Positions 15,100 to 24,753 are shown, counted from the first letter of the stretch. The stretch: DNA of 64,000 nt from Kroppenstedtia sanguinis (GCF_050433445.1 NZ_JBNPXF010000012.1:1-64000); one strand, 5' to 3'. Notes: generated from the sequence alone by a model not told the origin. Numbers and translations are program-made.

Positions 15100-16875
15100 C
15101 TAGAAGTTTCTCAACATATTGACCCGTTCTACCACTTCACTGCGGTTGAGATCGGAAACTAAAGGTCCCTGTTCCGGCTCCCGCGACGGATGTGTTTCCT
15201 CTCGGACCGGCTGCCTTAGAGGCATGTGAATGTTAAAGGTGGTGCCGCACCCCGGTTGGCTGGTCACATGAATCTGCCCTCCATGCTCCGATATGATGCG
15301 ATGGCAAATGGAAAGTCCCATGCCGGTCCCGTCCCCTTTGGTGCTGAAAAAGGGATCAAAAATGCGGGACATATGTTCCGGCGGGATCCCGCTGCCGCTG
15401 TCCCGGATCCGCACCACCACCCGATCCCCCGTCTCTTTCCAACTCACGCTGACCATCCCCTTGCTTTTGAGGGACTCCAGACCGTTTTGTACCAAATTGA
15501 TCAAGACTTGCTTCAGCTGCTCCGTATCCGCCTCAACAATCACTGGAGAAGCCGGAGGCCGGGCCACCAATTCATGTCCCATCAAGATGGCTCGGGGGTT
15601 GAGGAGTTGCAGAACATCATCGATCAACCGATCCAGGTTAAACAGGGTATGCCGGACTGGCCGGGATTCGCTCAGATGCAAGAACTGTTTCAACAGATCA
15701 TTGATCCGATCGATCTCAGGCAAGATCACCGACTCCCATTTTTTCACTTCCGGAGCTTCCGCAGCCGAGATCTGGATAAAACCACGGATGGAGGTAAGCG
15801 GATTGCGGATCTCATGGGCCAAGCCCGCCGCCAACAAACCGACAGCGGACAACTTCTCCAGATGACGCCGCTGTTCTTCCTCCCGGTGCCGAATCCGGGT
15901 TTGCTCAATAGACAGCCGGTGTTCTGCCAGTCGGATCAGTTCCGCTCCATTTTGGGCATCCATCGGATAGGAGGCGGTGCCGAGACAGTAGTGAATCGTG
16001 CATCGTTCCGACTGATAACCGTTGATCACCTGCTCCACCGTATCCAGAATAAGGCGCATCGTAGAATCATCCCCCATCAATCCGATGGCAAACTGATCCC
16101 CGTCATAGCGCGCAACCTGTGCATAGGGAGGAAGTTTCTTTTTCAGTTCCCGCGCGATCCCGGTCAGCAGTTGATCCCCTGCATCGATCCCCTCTTTCGT
16201 ATTGACTTGCCGGAAGTCGACCAAATCGATACAGATCACGTGATAAGATTGTTCTGCCGCCAGACACCGGGACAAACTTTTGGTTACTTGTTCCTGAAAA
16301 CCACCAAAATTGTACATCCCGGTCAGATAATCTCTGCGGGAGATCTCCTTCAGCTCATCGATATGAGTTTGGAGACGGGTGTAGGCGTCTTCCACCTTTC
16401 GAAGAAGCTTGCGGTTTTCTTCTTTTAATTCATCTGATCGGCGATGCACACGGCGAAGGTAGATACTCAGCCACGCAGAACAGGCGAAGAGGATCATCTC
16501 CCCCAGCAAACGAAAATAATCTTCGCCTGCCGTTGCACCGAAACCCACCCATTCGTACACCAAGAAAAAGAAGATGGCGGAAATCACAGTGGTCTCTGTG
16601 GATAAACGATCGTGCAAAAGAGCCAAGACCACGAGGTACACCCACAGAAAGGACACATCCACGGTCAGATAGTCCAAAACCGCCAACAAAAAGAGTACGG
16701 CCAATGGATACAGCAAAAACGGGAACGTCGGAGCCCATTTGCGTCTCACCCAAAGCATCAGCAGCAGGATTCCCAGGATCACCCCGGTTGCGAACCACCT
16801 CAGCTCAGGTTGAAAAAGCCACGAAGCCATTGCTCCAAGGGCTTCATACCTGTTTGCCAAGTTTGAACCCCCCAT
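15100..16875 (-). CDS. Membrane sensor histidine kinase with degenerate GGDEF domain
   Basis: 591 residues. Six hydrophobic segments in residues 20-150, then a coiled stretch, a GGDEF-like domain (about 185-335) and a full kinase core. The GGDEF signature reads ARYDGDQFAIG, so the GG(D/E)EF active loop is changed to DGDQF, and the metal site region reads CIDLVDFRQVNTKEG. This makes cyclic-di-GMP synthesis unlikely; GTP binding as a sensor is possible. Kinase motifs: phosphoacceptor AGLAHEIRNPLTSIRGF, N-box QVLINLVQNGLESL, G1 RDSGSGIPP and G2 GDGTGMGLSI. It resembles KinB-type sporulation kinases in the catalytic half. No response regulator is adjacent, which is common for phosphorelay kinases. 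Start among several candidates is uncertain. Confidence 0.88.
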   Translation of the reverse strand: MGGSNLANRYEALGAMASWLFQPELRWFATGVILGILLLMLWVRRKWAPTFPFLLYPLAVLFLLAVLDYLTVDVSFLWVYLVVLALLHDRLSTETTVISAIFFFLVYEWVGFGATAGEDYFRLLGEMILFACSAWLSIYLRRVHRRSDELKEENRKLLRKVEDAYTRLQTHIDELKEISRRDYLTGMYNFGGFQEQVTKSLSRCLAAEQSYHVICIDLVDFRQVNTKEGIDAGDQLLTGIARELKKKLPPYAQVARYDGDQFAIGLMGDDSTMRLILDTVEQVINGYQSERCTIHYCLGTASYPMDAQNGAELIRLAEHRLSIEQTRIRHREEEQRRHLEKLSAVGLLAAGLAHEIRNPLTSIRGFIQISAAEAPEVKKWESVILPEIDRINDLLKQFLHLSESRPVRHTLFNLDRLIDDVLQLLNPRAILMGHELVARPPASPVIVEADTEQLKQVLINLVQNGLESLKSKGMVSVSWKETGDRVVVRIRDSGSGIPPEHMSRIFDPFFSTKGDGTGMGLSICHRIISEHGGQIHVTSQPGCGTTFNIHMPLRQPVREETHPSREPEQGPLVSDLNRSEVVERVNMLRNF

Positions 16876-17207
16876 TTTCTCCGATCGGTGATTCCAGATC
16901 TATTTTTAACAAGGGTTTCTTTACCGTCCGTTTTGATTCTCCTAACAGATTCCCCATGAAATCAAAATTAGGATTCCACATTCGCTCCCGGATCTCCTTC
17001 TTAAAAAAGAGCATTCGACAAATCCTATCAAATATTGATATAAATTTCTCTCCTCTTGGGAGTGGCTTATGTGACCGGCAACAATCCTTTGCCTCCATTG
17101 GAATCCTGTCCGAGTCACTCCCTTTCCGGCCTTACGATACACTTTTTGGCCAGAGATCAGGGACGGTCACACAGGCCTGACCTCCAGCAAGAGATCATCA
17201 TTCACCT

Positions 17208-17466
17208 CAGGGCTGTTGATGAACCATTAAGTGGATGATGGGAACGAAACGACCCTTTCCCTCTTCCCATTGCCCTCATCGTAAAATATGGCTTGAGGGA
17301 ACGGGGGTGGTGGGACGGTGAAGAGCTTTTGCACCCATAGGGCACAAGTCTCGCCAGGGTCGCTTTCCGCTCCCGGGTCTCGCTATGCGCTCTTTGCAAG
17401 AGATCGTAGCTGTCCCACCATCCCGACCTGATTTCCTACCTAACATAGGACTAATGAACACGCCTG
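17208..17466. mobile_element. Family A MITE, copy A5 (259 bp)
   Basis: Ends CAGGGCTGTTGATGAACCA and reverse-complement CAGGCGTGTTCATTAG. Flanks CATTCACCT (17199-17207) and CATTCGCCC (17467-17475) match at 7 of 9 positions, a decayed 9-bp target duplication. Hairpin arms GGTGGTGGGACGG (17306-17318) and CTGTCCCACCATC (17410-17422). The segment between the arms is inverted relative to A4. The stretch 16876-17207 upstream holds no gene. Confidence 0.8.
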
Positions 17467-17562
17467 CATTCGCCCAATTTTAGCGAGATCGTTTTCCACG
17501 CTTGAGCAGTACAGGATGCTCCTCCGCAACCATTTTATCAACAGCCTGGATATGTAACTGAT

Positions 17563-17597
17563 AACAGCCCCCTCTTTCCCTGGGGGCTGTTTTTTTA
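17563..17597 (+). terminator. Orphan intrinsic terminator
   Basis: ACAGCCCCC-TCTTTCCC-TGGGGGCTGT followed by TTTTTTT, plus strand. No plus-strand gene lies within 3 kb upstream, so it may end a small RNA or MITE transcript. Confidence 0.7.
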
Positions 17598-17650
17598 TAA
17601 TTCTCCTTTTCTGACCCTCTGTAACCCTCTCTTTTTCGGTCTCTCTGCTT

Positions 17651-17785
17651 TAGAAGCGTTGTGGTTTACATCGATCTGGGATGGCCGGGATGGGGTTTTA
17701 CATGTCATTCCGTTGTTCTTGCGAGCCAACGACGTTCCACGGGAAACCCTATCCTCCCTATGACGAGTTTTTCACAACGCTTCTA
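17651..17785. repeat. Family C inverted-repeat element, best copy (135 bp)
   Basis: TAGAAGCGTTGTG (17651-17663) and CACAACGCTTCTA (17773-17785) are perfect inverted ends. Inside are GGGGTTTTACATGTCATTCC and CCGTTGTTCTTGCGAGCC. Related pieces are at 2353, 9634 and 53128. No coding capacity. Confidence 0.65.
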
Positions 17786-17815
17786 GGGTGTATCTAAAGA
17801 AGGACCCGACAGGCT

Positions 17816-18454
17816 CTAAACCATCCGACCGACCCACCGGGGAGCAGGTTCCTTCTTCTGCTCTCCAGGCCCCTCCTTCGCCTCATCCTGCCAACGATAC
17901 AAAACCCGCTGACTACCTCCCCCTGCTCTTTTTCCAGATCGGGTTGCCGAAAAGGCATCCACTCCCGCTGCCCACTGTTCCCGTCCCTTCGGGGGAGACT
18001 CTCCCCCGCCTTGCCAATGGATCCTCATATCCTCCGTAGCAGGCTTGTACATCGGCGACTCCGGCTTCTTCCACAGATGGTTGTAGCGCTGCCGGGCCAG
18101 GGGCGTCCGCTCATGTTCCTCCAAGAGCGTATGTACAATGGTGTCCTTCAGAATCGTTTTGATTTCCTCACTGCGATACCCGTTGTCCACCTCTTCCACC
18201 CACTTAAACACCGGACCATCCTCTTCCGTGAACGTCACATTTCGCTGAGTGGGGGACAATTTTTTCATGGAAGCGAGCCGCTCCCGAAAGGAATCGGAAT
18301 CACAAATCGTATTCAGCGGAAAGTAGATTCCTTTTAAATAAGACTGAATGCAATATTTAACCAACAACGGAAACTGTCCTCTGGGCAGGATATCATACCA
18401 GTTGCGAAGAAAACGGTCTTTCTTTCCGAGGTAAACTCCCACGGTAATAGCCAT
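17816..18454 (-). CDS. Putative ribbon-helix-helix protein, unknown
   Basis: 212 residues from the ATG at 18454 (AAAGGCGGG upstream); the frame stays open to 18697 but the extension is arginine/cysteine-rich without family character. Residues 2-42 (ITVGVYLGKKDRFLRNWYDI then LPRGQFPLLVKYCIQSYLKG) fit strand-helix-helix, like ParR or Arc-type DNA-binding domains. The middle (RNVTFTEEDGPVFKWVEEV) looks folded; the last 70 residues are basic, proline- and glycine-rich. It could be a ParR-like adaptor for the actin-like proteins of this chromosome, but no actin-like gene is next to it. No confident function. Confidence 0.5.
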   Translation of the reverse strand: MAITVGVYLGKKDRFLRNWYDILPRGQFPLLVKYCIQSYLKGIYFPLNTICDSDSFRERLASMKKLSPTQRNVTFTEEDGPVFKWVEEVDNGYRSEEIKTILKDTIVHTLLEEHERTPLARQRYNHLWKKPESPMYKPATEDMRIHWQGGGESPPKGREQWAAGVDAFSATRSGKRAGGGSQRVLYRWQDEAKEGPGEQKKEPAPRWVGRMV

Positions 18455-18799
18455 TCTGCTGACCCGCCTTTCATGGATTGAGATCCGGCATGTTGATCGA
18501 CTGCTTTTCGGGTGAGGGGCGGTTCTGCCACACAACAAGTGGCACCTGCAGAACACCCATCGCGCCTTCCTTTCCATCACCCTATTCCAGTGATTCAACA
18601 GCCTTCGATTGAATTGGATTCCGCCCGGCCGTCGGCCGGAACGGAGCCGAACCGGAAAACAGGCAAAGAAGGCGACGCTGCATTTTTTTCTCTCCATTCC
18701 GCCGCGAACCCTTCTTTTGGCAAATATACTATCAATGGCTAGATAGAATCGTCAACGGAATATTTTGTCGAATATAGACAAGTTCTCCCGGAATCTGAG

Positions 18800-19591
18800 T
18801 CACTTGATAATTTGCTGATGGTTACGTAGGATTTTCCGATATACGGAGGGGTTTCCAATCTTCGAGAACATGCGAAAGAAAGGACGGGTGTTCACTTCAA
18901 AAATCCACGGCGTGCCCTCCCGATCCAGTCCCACATCGATCCCCAACTCCTTTAACCCTGGAAAACTTCGCTCCAGCACATCTGCAGTTAAATACGATAT
19001 TTTTTCCAATTCCCGGATAGTTTTTTCTGGGGTAATCCCTTCTCCATCCATAGCGTGCAGAGCTTTTTTCATCTCCATAGGTTGACCGCCTTTACAATGG
19101 TTGGTGACAAACCGGCCCCGGGCAGCCACCTTGACTACCATTCCACTCAGAGTCCATCGATCCCTAGGCTTTTGCAACAAAACCCGGATATCAAAGGGCC
19201 TCTCTTTGATCGTGGCCAATTCCACCCCTTCCTGCAAAATGTACCTGCGGGAGGGAGACAAGAGTTTTTCCACAGTCCGACCCAAGTTCCTTTCCTCCAC
19301 CATCCGGCAGTTCTTTCGAAAACAGACTTCAAATCGGTGGGTAAGCTTTCGAATCCGAACAATTCCGGAACCTCCTCCGCCTTTATCTGGTTTTACAAAT
19401 ACGGTGGGAAATTGCATCATCATTTTTTTTATGTTTTCTTCCGAATACCAGGCGGTTGCGGGCAGACAAGAGCGTAGATAGGGGTGTTTCCACATCACCA
19501 CATGTTTCATGGCTTTGCTGGCGATCTGACGGTATTTTAGCTTGCGTTTCATCACAGCCACCTCTTCCATCGCATCGGCTTGTCGCAACAC
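18800..19591 (-). CDS. YheC/YheD-type ATP-grasp protein (spore coat associated)
   Basis: 263 residues of the YheC/D ATP-grasp family. Hallmarks: FPTVFVKPDKGGGGSGIVRI (ATP-grasp phosphate loop), YILQEGVELATIKERPFDIR, ELGIDVGLDREGTPWIFEVN and the terminal metal ligands in EVNTRPFFRMF. In Bacillus the YheC and YheD proteins associate with the forespore and coat; the ligase substrate is not known. Length is shorter than YheD (about 450) but near the C-terminal ATP-grasp core. The start may be ATG at 19591, or later ATGs at 19567 or 19552. It stands alone, divergent from the next gene. Confidence 0.85.
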   Translation of the reverse strand: MLRQADAMEEVAVMKRKLKYRQIASKAMKHVVMWKHPYLRSCLPATAWYSEENIKKMMMQFPTVFVKPDKGGGGSGIVRIRKLTHRFEVCFRKNCRMVEERNLGRTVEKLLSPSRRYILQEGVELATIKERPFDIRVLLQKPRDRWTLSGMVVKVAARGRFVTNHCKGGQPMEMKKALHAMDGEGITPEKTIRELEKISYLTADVLERSFPGLKELGIDVGLDREGTPWIFEVNTRPFFRMFSKIGNPSVYRKILRNHQQIIK

Positions 19592-19709
19592 TGTCAGTCT
19601 ATTCCTCCTCCAGTTGTTCAGGAAGCGTTTTTCCGCCCAAAATTGCGGAATGTGTTAAAATGTAAAAGCAAACAACCTAGAAGTTCACTCTAGAAGGGAT
19701 GGTGCAAAA

Positions 19710-20579
19710 ATGCGCAAAAAACATCCCTCTCTTTTAAAATCTTTCAGCATGTGGTTTCTCTTTTTCATCCTGTTACTCACATTTCTCAGTCCCCAGAGCA
19801 AGATGTTTGCCCAACCTGTTCTTCATAAAGGAAATCAAGTGCTGGAAAGTTGGCGATTCCGGGATGACCCCCAATGGTCAGGAAAAAACGTGATCGTAAC
19901 CTATCCTCCCGGATTCCTGAACCAAGCCAAATTAGTGGCGCAAGAGATGGATCGGGTTCTCACCGATTTTGAAAAAGCGTACGGATTTGATCCGAGCCAG
20001 CCTGTTCCCATCTTTCTCTTTCCAGATCGATCTTCTCTTCAGGATCATTTTTTCTGGGATGAAGACCAAAGTGCCACAGGCGTCTACTTTTCCGGCGCGA
20101 TCTATCTATTGAATCCTCAAGTGTGGAGCGAAGAGTTTCCTTCTGCCGAGGTGGATCCGACACGCTGGGCTCACCTTTTTCATAAGCAGGGGCCTCTCTA
20201 CCACGAAACGGCCCATTTCTATCTGGACCGGTATACCGGTGGCAATTATCCCTCCTGGTATACGGAGGCTTTTGCCCAATGGGTGGAATACCGGAAGCTC
20301 GGCTATGAATGGATCATTCCGGAGAACGATCTGTCCCGTCATCCACTCTATGAATATCAGGAGCTGTCAGACCAGTTCCATCAACTTCCCAACCAGGCTC
20401 TCGCCTATCGACAATCTTTTTTGTGGCTCCGTTGGATGGTGGAAAACCATGGGGACTCCTGCCTCCACCACCTCCATCAGCAGCTTGCCCGGGGAATTCC
20501 TTTTGATTCCGCCTGGAAACAGGTCTTTGAAAGTTCTCCTAGGGAATCCTTTGAAGAATGGCGCCGACAGACCTACTAA
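19710..20579 (+). CDS. Secreted metallopeptidase, peptidase MA family
   Basis: 289 residues with a signal peptide or membrane anchor (SFSMWFLFFILLLTFLSPQS, ending near FAQ). The zinc motif HETAHFYLD (HExxH) lies at about residues 170-178 and is followed by YPSWYTEAFAQWVEYR, whose glutamate is the likely third ligand of a gluzincin. The family (peptidase MA, M1-like) is common in Firmicutes with unknown substrates. It acts outside the membrane. Ribosome site AAGGGATG. It stands just upstream of walR but is separated by 288 bases, which appear to hold only the wal promoter region. Confidence 0.85.
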   Translation: MRKKHPSLLKSFSMWFLFFILLLTFLSPQSKMFAQPVLHKGNQVLESWRFRDDPQWSGKNVIVTYPPGFLNQAKLVAQEMDRVLTDFEKAYGFDPSQPVPIFLFPDRSSLQDHFFWDEDQSATGVYFSGAIYLLNPQVWSEEFPSAEVDPTRWAHLFHKQGPLYHETAHFYLDRYTGGNYPSWYTEAFAQWVEYRKLGYEWIIPENDLSRHPLYEYQELSDQFHQLPNQALAYRQSFLWLRWMVENHGDSCLHHLHQQLARGIPFDSAWKQVFESSPRESFEEWRRQTY

Positions 20580-20867
20580 ATGAATGAAGTCGATCTGTGG
20601 ATCCAACCTGTGCATTCATCGTAACAGGGGTAGATCCCGATCTCTGCAAAACTGGGGCGTCAGCTCGCCTCGCCTAAATCCCACTACTTTTAGGGGATGT
20701 CTAGTCAATCCGTTCTGATGTTACAGTGATAGAGAGGCCTGTGACCAGTTAGGAAGTCCAGAAGCTCGGGACAGGACCTATCCTTACGAGTTCTTTATCA
20801 TCTATTTTCCAATTTATCCACGCTCGGATCATTCTTCGCATTTTTTAGATGACAGGGGGGGTAAATC

Positions 20868-21575
20868 ATGTCTGCCAAAATCCTCGTCGTAGAAGACGAG
20901 AAGCCGATTGCTGATATCTTGCAGTTCAACTTGAGTAAAGAAGGCTTTACAGTGGAGTGCATCCATGACGGGGATGAAGCCTTAAAACGGATCTACGAGG
21001 AACCCCCGGACCTGATCCTGCTGGATCTGATGCTGCCGGGAACAGACGGCATCGAAATCTGCCGCAAAGTTCGGGAGAAATACCGGATGCCGATCATCAT
21101 GGTCACCGCCAAGGACTCTGAAGTGGACAAGGTCCTGGGATTGGAACTGGGAGCGGATGACTATGTCACCAAGCCCTTCAGCAACCGGGAGCTATTGGCT
21201 CGTATCAAGGCCAACCTGCGTCGAGTCCGGGATCACGAAGAATCCTCCTCGGATCCGGACGACCAGGTTCAGGTGGGATCACTCACAATCGATCAAGGGA
21301 GTTATCTCGTCACCAAGCAGCAAAAAACCCTGGATCTAACCCACAGGGAATTTGAACTTCTCCTCTATATGGCCAAACACGTCAACCAGGTCCTGACCCG
21401 GGAGCATCTGTTGCAATCCGTGTGGGGATATGATTACTTCGGTGATGTCCGCACCGTAGATGTGACGATTCGACGCCTGCGGGAGAAAATTGAACAAGAT
21501 CCCAGTCAGCCCCAGTACATTATCACCCGGCGTGGGATCGGCTACACCATGCGAGATCCTGGAACTGATCGGTGA
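20868..21575 (+). CDS. walR: Response regulator WalR (YycF)
   Basis: OmpR/PhoB-type regulator of 235 residues. Receiver with acidic pocket VVEDEKP, phosphoacceptor LILLDLMLPGTDG, MVTAKD and KPFSNRELLAR. Winged-helix domain with LTHREFELLLYMAKH and VDVTIRRLREKIEQDPSQP. WalR controls autolysins and cell-wall turnover and is essential in most Firmicutes. First gene of walR-walK-yycH-yycI-walJ, with stop overlapping walK by 4 bases. The operon points toward oriC, opposite to replication. Confidence 0.97.
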   Translation: MSAKILVVEDEKPIADILQFNLSKEGFTVECIHDGDEALKRIYEEPPDLILLDLMLPGTDGIEICRKVREKYRMPIIMVTAKDSEVDKVLGLELGADDYVTKPFSNRELLARIKANLRRVRDHEESSSDPDDQVQVGSLTIDQGSYLVTKQQKTLDLTHREFELLLYMAKHVNQVLTREHLLQSVWGYDYFGDVRTVDVTIRRLREKIEQDPSQPQYIITRRGIGYTMRDPGTDR

Positions 21576-23368
21576 ACCCTATGAAATGGCTGCGGATTTT
21601 CAACAGCGTCCACTGGAAACTGGTGACCATATTCGGTTTGTTGCTTCTGATTTCCATGCAACTGATCGGAGTTTATTTTTTCAAAGAGCTGAAGTTCACC
21701 TTTGAAAACGATCTGGAAAACAGCCTGGAAAAACAAGCCGGCTCCATCCGTTCCGTCATCAGCACTTCGGTGATGGTGAATGCCGACCGTAAAAAACTGG
21801 ACAAAATTCTGGATCAGCTCACACTGGATAAAAAAAATACCGTCCAGATCGTGAATCAGGATGGTTTTATCATAGCCACGACAGGGGATGACAACGACCG
21901 AGCACAGAAAAACACCTGGGTGAACCCGATCTTGCAAGGAGGAGAAAAACTGACCAAGATCATCCCCAAAGCCGGGAACCGGTATATGTTGTTCGGTCTG
22001 CCCATCAAGAACGACGGAAGAGTACTTGGTGCCGTCTATATCGAGGCACCGATGCGGGAGATGTATGAAAATATCCGCAACATCACGGAGATTCTGATCA
22101 AAATCACGGTGATCTCCATGGTAGGCTCCTCCGTCCTCGGCGTAGTCCTCGCCCGGACCATCACCAATCCGATCAAAGAGATCACCGAACAGGCCACAGT
22201 CATGGCGGAGGGGGACTTTGACCGTCAGGTGACAGTCAAAAGCGACGATGAGATCGGAAAGCTGGCCTCGGCCTTCAACCATCTGGCCCAGCACCTGCGA
22301 GATGCGCTCTCCCAAAACGAAGAGGAGAAAGGCCGGCTCCAGTCTGTCCTGGCCAACATGAGTGACGGAGTAATCGCCACGGATCGCAAGGGAAGAGTGA
22401 TCGTCTCCAATCGCAGGGCGGAGGAGATGTTGGACAAGCCCATCGAGGATGGGGAAGAGATCAACCAGGTTCTCCTCCTAGCCAACCCCCTGGTATTCCC
22501 AGTAATGGAAGTGAGACAAACCTTCCTGGAGCTGGATGCTGAGGATGAGGAAGAGTTGACTATCATCAAACTGACCTTCACTCCGGTGCTCCGGGCCAGT
22601 CGGGAAGCGGTGGGCCTGATCGTGGTTTTGCAGGATGTGACGGAAGAGGAGAAACTGGACCGACAGCGGAAAGAATTTGTAGCCAATGTCTCCCATGAAT
22701 TACGGACGCCGCTGACAACTATCAAAAGCTATTTGGAAGCCCTGGATGAAGGGGGAGCCATGGAGGATCCAGAACTGGCCACCCGTTTTATGCGGGTGAC
22801 TCGGCAGGAAGCGGAGCGCATGACCCGGCTGATTCATGACTTGTTGCAACTGTCCCGGCTGGATGCTGAGAAAATCCGTTTCCGCAAAGCCCCACTCTCC
22901 CTGGAATCCGTCTTGGTGGATGCCGCCGACCGGTTTGCTTTTCAATGCCAGCAAAAGGAGATCCAGTTCCGACTTTCTCTGGAGGAAGACCTGCCTCGAG
23001 TCTACGCCGATCGGGATCAGATCGATCAAGTTCTGGATAACCTCCTATCCAACGCGGTCAAATACACTCCTGAGGGAAAAAAGATCTCCCTGTCCGCCCG
23101 CAAATGTTCGGATGGATATGTGGAAGTGGTCATCGCCGACAAGGGCATCGGAATTCCCAAAAAGGATCTGGAACGAATATTTGAACGCTTCTATCGGGTG
23201 GATAAGGCTCGCTCCCGCAGTTTAGGCGGCACCGGCCTGGGTCTTTCCATCGCCCGGGAAATCGTACAATCTCACGGGGGGACGATCCGACTGGAAAGTA
23301 AGTATCAAAAGGGAACTACCCTTCGATTTACACTCCCCCCCTGTGAGCCGGAGGTGACGCAGTCGTGA
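21572..23368 (+). CDS. walK: Sensor histidine kinase WalK (YycG)
   Basis: 598 residues. TM1 (LVTIFGLLLLISMQLIGVYF), an extracellular Cache/PAS-like domain (about 40-180), TM2 (ITVISMVGSSVLGVVLA), HAMP (ITNPIKEITEQATVMAEGDF), cytoplasmic PAS, HisKA with VSHELRTPLTTIKSYLEAL and HATPase with VLDNLLSNAVKYTPEGK and GGTGLGLSIAREIV. It phosphorylates WalR in response to peptidoglycan status at the division site. GTG start overlaps walR; an ATG at 21581 is an alternative. The family's zinc-binding histidine in the cytoplasmic PAS was not verified here. Confidence 0.97.
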   Translation: MNPMKWLRIFNSVHWKLVTIFGLLLLISMQLIGVYFFKELKFTFENDLENSLEKQAGSIRSVISTSVMVNADRKKLDKILDQLTLDKKNTVQIVNQDGFIIATTGDDNDRAQKNTWVNPILQGGEKLTKIIPKAGNRYMLFGLPIKNDGRVLGAVYIEAPMREMYENIRNITEILIKITVISMVGSSVLGVVLARTITNPIKEITEQATVMAEGDFDRQVTVKSDDEIGKLASAFNHLAQHLRDALSQNEEEKGRLQSVLANMSDGVIATDRKGRVIVSNRRAEEMLDKPIEDGEEINQVLLLANPLVFPVMEVRQTFLELDAEDEEELTIIKLTFTPVLRASREAVGLIVVLQDVTEEEKLDRQRKEFVANVSHELRTPLTTIKSYLEALDEGGAMEDPELATRFMRVTRQEAERMTRLIHDLLQLSRLDAEKIRFRKAPLSLESVLVDAADRFAFQCQQKEIQFRLSLEEDLPRVYADRDQIDQVLDNLLSNAVKYTPEGKKISLSARKCSDGYVEVVIADKGIGIPKKDLERIFERFYRVDKARSRSLGGTGLGLSIAREIVQSHGGTIRLESKYQKGTTLRFTLPPCEPEVTQS

Positions 23369-24753
23369 AGGAGCATCTGAAATCCCTGGCCTTAACCTTC
23401 CTGGTAGGTGCAAGTTTGCTCCAGACCGGGATCCTCTGGTATAGCTCGCCCTCCTATCAGGAAAGTCAAAATGTCGAAGATATCCCCAAAATCGGGCATG
23501 AAACCTTTCAAAAGAAGGGGGGATATCAATTGATCTCCCCAGAGGAGATCTTGGTGCATCAGGAAGGGAAGCAACGACGGATCCTTCCCGGCAAGGAATA
23601 TTGGGCTTTAACAGATCAACTGCACCATGCCCGGCTGGAAAACATTCGATCTGTGGAACCTTCTCTCGCCCAATGGTCCGGTTTGATGAAAGATGAGCCG
23701 GGACTGGAGTTGAGATTTCACCAGGATTTCCCTGCCGATGTGGTAAATACCTTCTTCTCCGGAAATGAAGAGATCGACGGACTCCAATATATCAACCGAA
23801 TTTGGCTGTTTGGAGAAGGAGACAACAATCAAGTCACCATCTGGTTCATATCCGACCGGGAGCAGTCGGTGTTGGAAGGAACCGCTCTGATTCGAGACTA
23901 CACCGATTGGTTGGACCAGGAAACTGGGATGGACGGAGAAGTGCTTCATCCGGTCTTCCCTAATGGGAAATCCAACCTGGATAAGAAAAGCCTGCGGAAC
24001 AGGGAGATCCCTTATGCCTTTTATCTTCCCAAGGAATCCCCCTCGGTGGATCGGCTCACTTTCCCTCTCAAAAAAATTGATGTCAATGATATGATTCTGA
24101 TTCTGTTTAGAAATCCATCCAACCCGAAAAAAACCCAGGTGTTTGATTCCACTTATATCTATATGGACTCAGACTCGGGACGAACTCTGCAACATAACAA
24201 ACAAAACCAGACCATGGTGTACAATAATCCTATGAATGACACAGGGGGGGAAGCCTCCCCCAGCAGTGATCTGGCTACAATTACCACCTTTATGAATCGA
24301 CACAATGGCTGGACAGGAAACTTCCTCCTGAATCGGGTGGAGATGGATTTGAACAATGGTAGCAATAACTACGTGTTTCAGCTTTATATGAAGGGATACC
24401 CCGTGTATGCCTCCAAGCAGCATTCCGGATTGGACACTATTCGACTGACCGCCCGGCAAGGAGTCTCTACCTACGAACGCTCTCTCCACTATTTCGCTTC
24501 CCAGGTTGAACGGGAGGAAAAAGACCGACTGCCGGCGCAGAATGAAGTCTTCACAGCCTTGAAGAGAGTCGGCTCCGATTGGTCGGATCTGCGTTCCATC
24601 CATCCCGGTTACCAGGCTGCCTTGAAAGGTAAAAAGATGCAATTAAAACCGGTGTGGGTCGTCCAATTCCGCAATGGAAAACAAGGATTCCTGACAGCTT
24701 CAGAAGGGGGGGACGGCGCAAAATGGACTGGAGCAGAGCCAAATCCATCCTGA
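23365..24753 (+). CDS. yycH: WalK accessory protein YycH
   Basis: 462 residues, one N-terminal membrane segment (LALTFLVGASLLQTGILWYS) and a large extracytoplasmic part. YycH and YycI form a membrane complex that tunes WalK activity in Bacillus and Staphylococcus. Recognised by position, length and topology plus motifs such as IRSVEPSLAQWSGL. GTG start overlapping the walK stop (GTGA). Its 3' end overlaps the yycI start by 31 bases, so translation is coupled. Confidence 0.92.
   Translation: MKEHLKSLALTFLVGASLLQTGILWYSSPSYQESQNVEDIPKIGHETFQKKGGYQLISPEEILVHQEGKQRRILPGKEYWALTDQLHHARLENIRSVEPSLAQWSGLMKDEPGLELRFHQDFPADVVNTFFSGNEEIDGLQYINRIWLFGEGDNNQVTIWFISDREQSVLEGTALIRDYTDWLDQETGMDGEVLHPVFPNGKSNLDKKSLRNREIPYAFYLPKESPSVDRLTFPLKKIDVNDMILILFRNPSNPKKTQVFDSTYIYMDSDSGRTLQHNKQNQTMVYNNPMNDTGGEASPSSDLATITTFMNRHNGWTGNFLLNRVEMDLNNGSNNYVFQLYMKGYPVYASKQHSGLDTIRLTARQGVSTYERSLHYFASQVEREEKDRLPAQNEVFTALKRVGSDWSDLRSIHPGYQAALKGKKMQLKPVWVVQFRNGKQGFLTASEGGDGAKWTGAEPNPS

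Noticed and set aside
15226..16428. 400-codon plus-strand frame opposite the histidine kinase
   Set aside because: Antisense shadow of a GC-rich gene; composition rich in Q, H and R and no domain.
17731..17748. parS-like CGTTCCACGGGAAACC
   Set aside because: Three mismatches including the central CG-TG step, and it lies inside the family C repeat.
20580..20867. WalR-type binding sites upstream of walR
   Set aside because: Only loose TGTTAC-like pieces were seen; no pair at the right spacing.
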